From the NCBI GenBank assembly GCA_011389655.1, contig JAABTX010000015.1, positions 1 through 43,535 on the forward strand: a DNA stretch of 43,535 bases, in the 5' to 3' direction. Within the stretch, counting starts at the first letter, position 1; each line of letters opens with the position of its first letter. A model generated the notes under the pieces. The model saw only the letters and a program-made list of their open reading frames with translations, searched no databases and had not been told where the DNA came from. This DNA comes from Thioalkalivibrio sp. (lineage in GTDB: Bacteria; Pseudomonadota; Gammaproteobacteria; Ectothiorhodospirales; Ectothiorhodospiraceae). The translations under genes were made by a program, and so were the position numbers. Positions 36,680 to 43,535 of the stretch are shown here, piece by piece.

Positions 36680-36706
36680 CCCCGTTGCAACGGGGGTTGT
36701 TCAACC
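36680..36706 (+). promoter_or_regulatory. Tandem hairpins in the rpsA leader
   Basis: CCCCGTTGCAACGGGG (36680-36695, perfect palindrome; 6-bp stem, 4-base loop) is followed at once by GGTTGTTCAACC (36695-36706; 4-bp stem, GTTC loop), in the 133-base cmk-rpsA gap, 57 bases before the rpsA ATG. E. coli rpsA lacks a strong Shine-Dalgarno sequence and uses a folded leader for autoregulation by S1. A similar use here is inferred from position and the equally poor ribosome site. Confidence 0.42.
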
Positions 36707-36762
36707 AAAACCCGGGTGCGGCATCCCGCCGCAGACCGTCCAAGCACAGGTTCAACAAATCC

Positions 36763-38439
36763 ATGAGTGAAAGTTTTGCGCAACTGCTCGAAGAGAGCAT
36801 GGCCTACACCCAGATGCAGCCGGGTGCCATTCTCAGTGCCACCGTCATCGACGTGGGGCCCGACGTGGTCCTGGTCAACGCCGGACTGAAGTCCGAGGGG
36901 GTGATCCCCACCGAACAGTTCATGAACGAGCGGGGGGAACTGGAGGTCCAGGTCGGCGACGTGGTCGAGGTCGCCCTGGAGACCCCGGAGGATGGCTTCG
37001 GGGAGACCCGCATGTCGCGGGAAAAGGCCAAGCGCGCCAAGGCCTGGGACCGCCTCGAGGGGGCGATGGAGGACGAGAAGTACGTCGTTGGCCAGATCTC
37101 CGGCAAGGTGAAGGGCGGCTACACCGTTGAACTCGGCGACATCCGCGCGTTCCTGCCCGGTTCGCTCGTGGACGTGCGCCCGGTGCGCGACACCGCATAC
37201 CTCGAAGGCAAGGAACTGGAGTTCAAGCTGATCAAGCTCGACCGCCGCCGCAACAACGTGGTGGTCTCGCGCCGCGCGGTGGTCGAACAGGAGTACAGCG
37301 CCGAACGCGAGGAGCTGCTGAAGAACCTGCAGGAAGGCGTGGTGGTGAAGGGGATCGTGAAGAACCTCACCGACTACGGCGCGTTCCTGGATCTCGGCGG
37401 CATCGACGGCCTGCTGCACATCACCGACATGGCCTGGAAGCGGGTCAAGCACCCCTCCGACGTGGTCAACATCGGTGACGAGGTGGACGTGAAGGTCCTC
37501 AAGTTCGACCGCGAGCGCATGCGCGTCTCGCTCGGCCTGAAGCAGCTGGGCGAGGATCCGTGGGAGAACATCACCCGGCGCTACCCGACCGGCACCCGGA
37601 TCTTCGGCCGCGTGACCAACATCACCGACTATGGCTGCTTCGTGGAGATCGAGGACGGAGTCGAGGGTCTGGTGCACGTCTCCGAGATGGACTGGACCAA
37701 CAAGAATGTGAACCCCGGCAAGGCCGTTGCGATCGGTGACGAGGTCGAGGTGATGATCCTTGATCTCGACGAGGAGCGGCGCCGCATCTCGCTGGGCATG
37801 AAGCAGTGCCAGCCGAACCCCTGGGAGGACTTCGCCGCGAACCACAATCGTGGGGAGAAGGTCCGCGGCGTGATCAAGTCGATCACCGACTTCGGGGTCT
37901 TCGTCGGTCTCGAAGGCGGTATCGATGGACTGATCCATCTGTCCGACCTGTCATGGCAGGTTCCGGGCGAGGACGCCATCCGGAACTTCAAGAAGGGCGA
38001 CGAAGTGGAGGCGGTCGTGCTGTCGGTGGATCCCGAGCGCGAGCGCATCTCGCTCGGCCTGAAGCAGCTGGATCGCGACCCCTTCTCCAGCTTCGTCGCG
38101 GAGCATGCCAAGGGCAGCGTCGTCTCCGGCGTCGTGAAGGAAGTGGATGCGAAGGCCGCCGTGGTGGAACTGGCCGATGGCATCGACGGCATTCTGCGGG
38201 CGGCCGACATCTCGCGGGATCGCGTGGAGGATGCCCGGAGCGTGCTGAAGGTCGGTGATCAGGTCGAGGCCAAGTTCATGGGCGTCGACAAGAAGACCCG
38301 TGCGATCAGCCTTTCGATCAAGGCGAAGGACTTCCAGGAAGAGGCGGAGATGGTGCAGGACTACAGCAGCACGGGCACCACTGCGACCACCTCGCTCGGC
38401 GAACTGCTGAAGGAAAAGATGCGGGGCAAGTCCGACTGA
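36763..38439 (+). CDS. rpsA: 30S ribosomal protein S1
   Basis: 558 residues from ATG 36763 ([12 protein letters not shown]), one more than E. coli S1. Upstream in-frame codons exist but do not match the family. Six S1 repeats are visible, the best being [42 protein letters not shown] and [21 protein letters not shown], each ending in a RISLGLKQL-type strand. The first two bind the ribosome and the rest bind mRNA. No Shine-Dalgarno sequence precedes the ATG (AACAAATCC), typical of rpsA, whose translation is controlled by S1 itself in E. coli. Confidence 0.98.
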   Translation: MSESFAQLLEESMAYTQMQPGAILSATVIDVGPDVVLVNAGLKSEGVIPTEQFMNERGELEVQVGDVVEVALETPEDGFGETRMSREKAKRAKAWDRLEGAMEDEKYVVGQISGKVKGGYTVELGDIRAFLPGSLVDVRPVRDTAYLEGKELEFKLIKLDRRRNNVVVSRRAVVEQEYSAEREELLKNLQEGVVVKGIVKNLTDYGAFLDLGGIDGLLHITDMAWKRVKHPSDVVNIGDEVDVKVLKFDRERMRVSLGLKQLGEDPWENITRRYPTGTRIFGRVTNITDYGCFVEIEDGVEGLVHVSEMDWTNKNVNPGKAVAIGDEVEVMILDLDEERRRISLGMKQCQPNPWEDFAANHNRGEKVRGVIKSITDFGVFVGLEGGIDGLIHLSDLSWQVPGEDAIRNFKKGDEVEAVVLSVDPERERISLGLKQLDRDPFSSFVAEHAKGSVVSGVVKEVDAKAAVVELADGIDGILRAADISRDRVEDARSVLKVGDQVEAKFMGVDKKTRAISLSIKAKDFQEEAEMVQDYSSTGTTATTSLGELLKEKMRGKSD

Positions 38440-38454
38440 GTTGCGTCAGGGGGG

Positions 38455-38494
38455 GCTGCCTGGGTCGGGCATCGGGGATGTCCGCCCCGGCAGC
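38455..38494 (+). terminator. Possible hairpin terminator after rpsA
   Basis: GCTGCC (38455-38460) pairs with GGCAGC (38489-38494) around a G-rich, partly self-pairing loop, 15 bases past the rpsA stop. No T-tract follows. The rest of the 195-base gap to ihfB ends in an A-rich patch (38611-38624) that may hold the ihfB promoter, but no hexamer pair is convincing. Confidence 0.25.
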
Positions 38495-38637
38495 ACCGCG
38501 TCCCGGGAACTGGCGGCACGGTAGCTCCATTCCTTCCAGGTCGGCCAGTCCGGGACTGCCGGGGCGATCAGCCGACGCGGCAACGCCGGTCGCGTCCGTC
38601 CGTCGGCGAACAACAATAGAAAAACCCGGGGGTTATG

Positions 38638-38937
38638 ATGACGAAATCGGAACTCATTGACAGGCTTGCTGAGAAGACCCCCCATCTTCCGGGCAAGGAC
38701 GTGGAGCTTTGCGTGAAGGCGGTTCTGGAGCGGATGAGCCAGGCGCTTGCTCACGGCGACCGTGTCGAGATCCGGGGCTTTGGCAGCTTCGCCCTGCATT
38801 TCCGACCGCCGCGCATCGGCCGCAACCCGAAGACGGGCAAGGGGGTCGCCCTCCCGGGGAAGCACGTGCCCCATTTCAAGCCCGGCAAGGAACTGCGCGA
38901 ACGAGTCAACCAGGCCTTCGCGGAATCGGATCATTGA
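38638..38937 (+). CDS. ihfB: Integration host factor beta subunit
   Basis: 99 residues from ATG 38638; the ATG at 38635 is only 2 bases from GGGGG, whereas 38638 is 5 bases away and gives the family start [13 protein letters not shown]. Typical marks are [20 protein letters not shown] and the beta-arm [30 protein letters not shown] with the intercalating Pro in RNPKTG. With IHF alpha it sharply bends DNA in promoters, recombination sites and origins. It follows rpsA as in Pseudomonas and enterobacteria. lapB starts 7 bases after its stop, with no lapA in between. Confidence 0.96.
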   Translation: MTKSELIDRLAEKTPHLPGKDVELCVKAVLERMSQALAHGDRVEIRGFGSFALHFRPPRIGRNPKTGKGVALPGKHVPHFKPGKELRERVNQAFAESDH

Positions 38938-38944
38938 TTCCGTC

Positions 38945-40150
38945 ATGACCGGTCAATGGCTCCTGCTGCTGCTGCCGGTGGCGGCAGCCAGCGGCTGGTA
39001 TGCCGCACGCTATGCAGAGGCCCGGCGGCCGCCGGTGCGCGAGCCTCCACTGGACCGCTACCTCGAGGGCGTCCGCTATCTGCTGGACGACCAGACCGAC
39101 CGCGCGCTGCAGGCATTCATCGAAGTGGTCGAGATCGATCACGAGACCTTCGAGACCCACCTGATCCTCGGCCGTCTGTTCCGTCGGCGCGGCGAGGTCG
39201 ACCGGGCGATCCGGATCCACCAGAACCTGGCGGCGCGGCCGTCGCTGACCGATGCCCAGCGGGCACAGGCGATGTACGAGGCCGGGCGCGACTTCATGCT
39301 GGCCGGTGTCTTCGACCGGGCCGAGGGCGTGTTCCGGGAGCTGATGGATTCGCCCTCGGTCGGTCTGCGAGCGCTGGAGGGTTTGCAGAACGTCTACGAG
39401 ACGCAGCGCGACTGGCCCCAGGCCATCGAGATCGGAATGCGGCTGATGGACCAGGGGGGTGCGTCCGCGGCACTGCGCATTGCGCACTACGAATGCGAGC
39501 TGGCGCAGGAGGAACTGGCGCGGGAGCGGATCGGCGAGGCGCTGGAACACGTGGACCGGGCGATGACGCTCTGTCCCGGGCTGTCCCGGGCACTGCTGCT
39601 ACGGGCCCAGGTGGCCGAGCGCAGCGGCGACATCCCGCTGTCCATCCAGCTCGAACGGGAGGCGGTGGAGCGGACCCCGGCGCTGGCAACGCTGGTGGTG
39701 CCCAAGCTCGAGCGATTGCACCTCAGCGCCTCGTTGCCCCGTGGCTCGGTGAACCTCGAGGACACCCTGCGGACCCTGGCCAACGAGCAGAAGATCACCG
39801 TCGCCAGCATCGCGCTGATGCGGCTCTATCGTCGCACCAACCGCCTGGACGAGGCGTTGACGCAGCTGCACCGCATCCTCGCGCAGCGCCCGGTTCCGAC
39901 CTCGGGGCTGCTGGAGGCGGTCCGCTGGATGAAGATCCTGCCGGCCGTGCACACCTACAGCAGCGAGTTTGCCGCCTTCGAAAAGGCGCTGATGGACCAG
40001 CTGCGCAGTCAGCCGCTCTACCAGTGCAGCAACTGTGGCTATCAGGGACGCGCGCACGTCTGGCAATGTCCGAGCTGCAGGCGGTGGGACACCCTGCGGG
40101 GAATGGATCTCGATCTCGATCAACCCCCCAATCAGACCTTTCAGGTGTGA
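38945..40150 (+). CDS. lapB: LPS assembly regulator LapB (YciM)
   Basis: 401 residues, against 389 in E. coli. An N-terminal membrane helix ([20 protein letters not shown]) is followed by TPR repeats over about 40-350 (for example [40 protein letters not shown]). A C-terminal rubredoxin-like knuckle closes the protein, CSNCGYQ...[12 protein letters not shown], with four metal-binding Cys. In E. coli LapB presents LpxC to FtsH and so limits LPS synthesis. It normally lies in an rpsA-ihfB-lapA-lapB-pyrF order; here lapA is absent and lapB is 7 bases from ihfB. pyrF follows 5 bases after the stop. Confidence 0.95.
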   Translation: MTGQWLLLLLPVAAASGWYAARYAEARRPPVREPPLDRYLEGVRYLLDDQTDRALQAFIEVVEIDHETFETHLILGRLFRRRGEVDRAIRIHQNLAARPSLTDAQRAQAMYEAGRDFMLAGVFDRAEGVFRELMDSPSVGLRALEGLQNVYETQRDWPQAIEIGMRLMDQGGASAALRIAHYECELAQEELARERIGEALEHVDRAMTLCPGLSRALLLRAQVAERSGDIPLSIQLEREAVERTPALATLVVPKLERLHLSASLPRGSVNLEDTLRTLANEQKITVASIALMRLYRRTNRLDEALTQLHRILAQRPVPTSGLLEAVRWMKILPAVHTYSSEFAAFEKALMDQLRSQPLYQCSNCGYQGRAHVWQCPSCRRWDTLRGMDLDLDQPPNQTFQV

Positions 40151-40155
40151 CGAGA

Positions 40156-40863
<708 letters not shown>

Positions 40864-40872
40864 GGGGGAACG

Positions 40873-40890
40873 CGGGCAGGGGTTTGCCCG
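40873..40890 (+). terminator. Short stem-loop after pyrF
   Basis: CGGGCA (40873-40878) and TGCCCG (40885-40890) form a 6-bp stem with a 6-base loop, 10 bases after the pyrF stop. No T-run follows, and the right arm overlaps the -35 box of the next predicted promoter, so the termination role is uncertain. Confidence 0.3.
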
Positions 40891-40912
40891 GGCCGGCACG
40901 GCGCGTTAGGAT
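40884..40912 (+). promoter_or_regulatory. Predicted promoter of the ComEA-like gene
   Basis: TTGCCC (40884-40889), a 17-base spacer and TAGGAT (40907-40912) give 4 of 6 matches in each box. The leader would be about 50 bases, ending in the strong GGAGG site at 40956-40960. Confidence 0.45.
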
Positions 40913-40967
40913 ACCGTTGGCGCCGGGAATGGCGCCGCCCTATCGACACAGACATGGAGGTTTTCAG

Positions 40968-41228
40968 ATGAAAAAGCTGACTCTTGCCGTTCTGATCCTG
41001 TTCCTGGTCGCCGCTCCCGCGGCCTGGGCCGCGGGTCCCGTGAACGTGAACACCGCGACCGCCGAGCAGTTGTCGGAGCTCAGTAACGTCGGTCCCGCGA
41101 AGGCGGCGGCGATCGTGTCCTACCGGGAGGAGAACGGGCCCTTCCGTTCGCTGCAGGAGCTGACCCGGGTTTCCGGGATCGGTGAGCGTACCGTCGAGAT
41201 GAACCTCGAGCTCATCGAGCTCGACTGA
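40968..41228 (+). CDS. ComEA-like secreted helix-hairpin-helix protein
   Basis: 86 residues from ATG 40968, with GGAGG 7 bases upstream. A clear signal peptide (KKLTLAVLILFLVAAPAAWA, cut after AWA) is followed by one ComEA-type domain: VNVNTATAEQLSELSNVGPAKAAAIVSYREENGPF, then LTRVSGIGERTVEMN, with the two glycine hairpins NVGPAKA and GIGERT that contact the DNA backbone. The small gammaproteobacterial ComEA proteins bind incoming DNA in the periplasm and act as a ratchet for uptake. comEC is about 15 kb away in this window. It has its own predicted promoter and is followed by a strong stem-loop, so it is probably monocistronic. Confidence 0.88.
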   Translation: MKKLTLAVLILFLVAAPAAWAAGPVNVNTATAEQLSELSNVGPAKAAAIVSYREENGPFRSLQELTRVSGIGERTVEMNLELIELD

Positions 41229-41236
41229 CGGGCAAC

Positions 41237-41268
41237 CGGGGCGGCGCATCCCCGGATGCGCCGCCCCG
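41237..41268 (+). terminator. Strong 15-bp stem-loop after the ComEA-like gene
   Basis: The arms 41237-41251 and 41254-41268 are perfectly complementary (inner loop effectively four bases), rich in G+C and only 9 bases past the stop. Followed by TCAGCC, not a T-tract. It is likely a 3'-end structure or terminator, and separates this gene from galU. Confidence 0.5.
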
Positions 41269-41295
41269 TCAGCCACGACAAGAACCAGAGGCAAC

Positions 41296-42183
41296 ATGAC
41301 GAAGAAACCGCAGAGTATCCGCATGGCCGTGTTTCCGGTCGCCGGGATGGGCACCCGTTTCCTGCCGGCCACCAAGGCCAACCCGAAGGAGATGCTGCCG
41401 ATCGTCGACAAGCCCCTCATCCAGTACGCGGCGGAAGAGGCCGTCGCCGCGGGTATCGAGACCCTGGTCTTCGTCACGGGGCGCAACAAGCGCTCCATTC
41501 CCGACCACTTCGACAAGGCCTACGAACTCGAGACGGAACTCGCGGAGCGGGGCAAGGACAAGATGCTCGAACTGGTGCGCAATATCGTTCCGCCGGAAGT
41601 CACCTGCGTCTACGTCCGCCAGACCGATGCACTGGGCCTCGGACACGCGGTGGCATGCGCCCATCCGATCGTGCAGAACGAGCCCTTTGCGGTGATCCTT
41701 GCCGACGACCTGATCGTGAACGACGGCAAGGGCGCCACCGCCCAGATGGTCGAGCGCTTCGAGGAGAACCAGTGCAGCGTCCTCGGCGTGGAGGAGGTCC
41801 CGCCCGAGGATACCCACATGTACGGTGTGATCGACCCGGCCATGACGGACAAGGCCGGTTTCTGGGACGTGCGCGGCATCGTCGAAAAGCCCAGTCCGGC
41901 GGATGCGCCCTCGAACGTGGCCGTGGTCGGCCGCTATATCCTGACCCCCCGCATCTTTGAGTTGCTGGACAAGCAGGAGCCCGGTGCGGGCGGCGAAATC
42001 CAGCTCACCGACGCCATCGGGGAGCTGCTGAAGGAAGAACGCGTGACCGCCTACGAATTCGAGGGCAAACGCTTCGATTGCGGCAACAAGCTGGGCTATC
42101 TGCAGGCCAACGTTGAGCTTGCGCTGCAGCACCCGGAGCTCAAGGACGACTTCCAGGCCTATCTCGACGCCCGCGGGCTCTAG
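41296..42183 (+). CDS. galU: UTP-glucose-1-phosphate uridylyltransferase
   Basis: 295 residues. The nucleotide-binding start FPVAGMGTRFLPATKANPKE, followed by MLPIVDKPLIQYAAEEA, is diagnostic, with QTDALGLGHAVACA, ILADDLIVN, VEKPSP and GGEIQLTDAI further on. It makes UDP-glucose from UTP and glucose-1-phosphate, feeding surface polysaccharides, osmoregulated glucans and galactose metabolism. AGAGGC is the ribosome site. A perfect 20-bp inverted repeat starts 2 bases after its stop codon. The next gene is a methyltransferase that may modify a glycan, but no full polysaccharide cluster is present. Confidence 0.97.
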   Translation: MTKKPQSIRMAVFPVAGMGTRFLPATKANPKEMLPIVDKPLIQYAAEEAVAAGIETLVFVTGRNKRSIPDHFDKAYELETELAERGKDKMLELVRNIVPPEVTCVYVRQTDALGLGHAVACAHPIVQNEPFAVILADDLIVNDGKGATAQMVERFEENQCSVLGVEEVPPEDTHMYGVIDPAMTDKAGFWDVRGIVEKPSPADAPSNVAVVGRYILTPRIFELLDKQEPGAGGEIQLTDAIGELLKEERVTAYEFEGKRFDCGNKLGYLQANVELALQHPELKDDFQAYLDARGL

Positions 42184-42184
42184 T

Positions 42185-42247
42185 GGCCATGCGGAGAGTT
42201 CGGGGGCGGCGGCCGTACGCCACGGATCCCGAACTCTCCGCATGGCC
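42185..42247. repeat. Perfect 20-bp inverted repeat just after galU
   Basis: Arms 42185-42204 and 42228-42247 are exact reverse complements, with a 23-base loop that itself contains a GGC/GCC pairing. It begins 2 bases after the galU stop. No T-tract and no clear target duplication flank it. It could be a very stable terminator or 3' stabiliser, a protein-binding palindrome, or a small mobile-element relic. The same arm sequence is not repeated at the other gaps I inspected in this window. Confidence 0.7.
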
Positions 42248-42297
42248 CACCAGCCAGCAGCCAGTCCCCTGAACGCGGTCGGCAAGGCGCGCATCGG

Positions 42298-43086
42298 ATG
42301 CACTGGCAGAGCCATCTCGGTGTCCTGCGTTCGCTGGTGATCTACTGGCGGCCGGGGCGGCAGCCGGGTCTGCGACGTCTGTACCGGCCCTTCGTGCCCG
42401 CGGGGGCGCTCGTCTTCGACGTCGGGGCTCATCTCGGAGACCGGACCCGTGCCTTCTCCGGTCTCGGCGCCCGCGTGGTTGCCCTGGAGCCACAACCCCA
42501 GCTCTTCCGATGGCTGCGCCGCCTGGTGGGGTCGCGGAAGGGTGTGGTCCTGCGTCAGGAGGCGGTCGGCCGGCAATCGGGGGAGGCCACTCTGGCGATC
42601 AGCCGGCGGACCCCAACCGTCTCCACGCTCTCGCGCGCGTGGCAGGATGAGCTGCACGGGCGCAACGCATCGTTCCGGGAGGTCTCCTGGGAGGAATCGG
42701 TGCGCGTGCCCCTGACGACCCTCGATCGGCTGATCGCCGAGTACGGACTGCCCGACTTCTGCAAGATCGACGTCGAGGGCTTCGAGGCCGAGGTGCTCGC
42801 CGGTCTGAGCCGGCCCGTGCCAGCACTGTCCTTCGAGTTCGTGGCCGGAGCGCTGGAGGTCGCACTGGAGTCGGTGGCGCAGCTCGAGGCGCTGGGACAC
42901 TACGAATTCAACGCGATCGCCGGAGAGGGCCGCCGTTTCCTGTTCCACCGATGGCAGGACGTCGAAGGGATCAGGGCATGGCTGGAGGCAGGCGCCGGCG
43001 GACTGCGTTCAGGTGACGTCTACGCCCGGCTGGGCAGGCCGCTGCCGAGCGAGGCGCCGGCCCACGGCACCGCGCGGTCCCCTTGA
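42298..43086 (+). CDS. FkbM-family methyltransferase
   Basis: 262 residues. The SAM-binding motif is VFDVGAHLGDRTRAFSGLGA (39-58), followed by VVALEPQPQLFRWL. The FkbM signature FCKIDVEGFEAEVLAGL lies near residue 160. Such enzymes O-methylate sugars or other hydroxyl groups of natural products and surface glycans, so with galU next door a glycan substrate is plausible, but neither substrate nor pathway is shown. No strong ribosome site precedes ATG 42298. The next gene starts 31 bases after the stop. Confidence 0.85.
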   Translation: MHWQSHLGVLRSLVIYWRPGRQPGLRRLYRPFVPAGALVFDVGAHLGDRTRAFSGLGARVVALEPQPQLFRWLRRLVGSRKGVVLRQEAVGRQSGEATLAISRRTPTVSTLSRAWQDELHGRNASFREVSWEESVRVPLTTLDRLIAEYGLPDFCKIDVEGFEAEVLAGLSRPVPALSFEFVAGALEVALESVAQLEALGHYEFNAIAGEGRRFLFHRWQDVEGIRAWLEAGAGGLRSGDVYARLGRPLPSEAPAHGTARSP

Positions 43087-43117
43087 CACCTCGGCTGCCA
43101 GGGGGAAGGCTGCGTCC

Positions 43118-43535
43118 ATGAGCACCGATGGCTTCGTACACTGGCAGGACCTGACCTCGCCGGAGCTCCGGGCGCTCGCCGCGCGCGATCCCGTGGTCGT
43201 GCTGCCCTTGGCCGCGATCGAGCAGCACGGTCCGCACCTTCCCCTGTCGACCGATCTCGACATCGGTCTGGGTCTGCTCGATGCGGCGGCCCAACACCTG
43301 GCCGAAGGGGTCCTGGCGGTCGTGCTGCCACCGGTGGCGATCGGTACCAGCATGGAGCACGAGGCCTTCGCCGGAACCCTGAGCCTGGACCCGGAGACCG
43401 CGAGTGCACAGATCCGCCAGATCGGCAGGGCCGTGGCCACGGCCGGGTTCAGGAGGCTCCTGTTCTGCAACAGTCCCGGCGGCAACACGCAGCTGATGGA
43501 TCTCGCGGGCCTGCGCCTGCGCCGCGATCACGGGC
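43118..43535 (+). CDS. Creatininase-family hydrolase, N-terminal part
   Basis: 139 complete codons before the window ends; the ATG at 43118 has a GGGGGAAGG stretch upstream. The family start is clear: VVVLPLAAIEQHGPHLPLSTDLDIG holds the metal ligands Glu and His (IEQHGPHLP) and Asp (STDLDI). Further on, GTSMEHEAFAGTLSLDPET matches the usual GxSxEH..FPGTLSL segment. The next metal site, normally NGHGGN, reads CNSPGGN, so the ligand His is Pro. Members hydrolyse cyclic amides or act in cofactor pathways (creatinine, formamidopyrimidine, mycofactocin). Which applies here is unknown, and the substitution makes normal two-metal catalysis doubtful. Confidence 0.82.
   Translation, partial: MSTDGFVHWQDLTSPELRALAARDPVVVLPLAAIEQHGPHLPLSTDLDIGLGLLDAAAQHLAEGVLAVVLPPVAIGTSMEHEAFAGTLSLDPETASAQIRQIGRAVATAGFRRLLFCNSPGGNTQLMDLAGLRLRRDHG

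Noticed and set aside
42185-42247. The galU-flanking inverted repeat as a transposon with target duplication
   Set aside because: No direct repeat flanks the arms and no transposase or second copy is visible in the window, so it is listed only as an inverted repeat.

Overview
This is a GC-rich window (about two-thirds G+C by eye) from a gammaproteobacterial chromosome, densely coding, with no tRNA, rRNA, CRISPR array, insertion sequence or phage gene that I can see. The assignment rests on gene order: the gyrA-serC-pheA-hisC-tyrA-aroA-cmk-rpsA-ihfB-lapB-pyrF run, rluC next to a HAD hydrolase and a short SppA, and mfd-csiV are arrangements known from Pseudomonas and related gammaproteobacteria. 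The proteins and base composition would suit a purple-sulfur or halo-alkaliphilic lineage such as Ectothiorhodospiraceae, but that finer placement is a guess.

Region 1 (1-5.9 kb): the 3' end of purL, a low-molecular-weight tyrosine phosphatase, and on the minus strand rne (RNase E with a long Arg-rich tail and a predicted ~300-nt leader) and a FleN/MinD-like ATPase. Region 2 (6.2-10.4 kb): an HDOD-GAF-histidine-kinase-like protein coupled by an ATGA overlap to a REC-PAS-GGDEF-EAL protein. With the divergent ATPase these form a signalling cassette lying between rne and rluC, which are neighbours in E. coli and Pseudomonas. The kinase-like protein lacks both the phospho-acceptor histidine and the N-box asparagines, so it looks like a pseudokinase. 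Region 3 (10.5-13.3 kb): rluC, a HAD phosphatase and sppA.

Region 4 (13.3-20.3 kb, minus strand): mfd-csiV, a DUF2892 membrane protein, and an operon of a small secreted BamE-like protein plus aguA and aguB (agmatine to putrescine). Region 5 (20.3-26.5 kb): one LolC/E-type permease with lolD (lipoprotein export), a DUF2062 membrane protein, comEC (DNA uptake channel) and mtnA (methionine salvage).

Region 6 (26.5-40.9 kb): gyrA followed by a tightly packed superoperon, serC-serA-pheA-hisC-tyrA-aroA-cmk-rpsA-ihfB-lapB-pyrF, joining serine, phenylalanine/tyrosine and pyrimidine metabolism to ribosomal protein S1, IHF and LPS control. serA is an addition relative to the usual order, and lapA is missing between ihfB and lapB. 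Region 7 (40.9-43.5 kb): a ComEA-like secreted helix-hairpin-helix protein, galU, an FkbM-type methyltransferase and the 5' part of a creatininase-family gene whose usual metal-binding histidine is a proline. Several gene ends carry long GC-rich stem-loops without a T-tract, the most striking being a perfect 20-bp inverted repeat just after galU.
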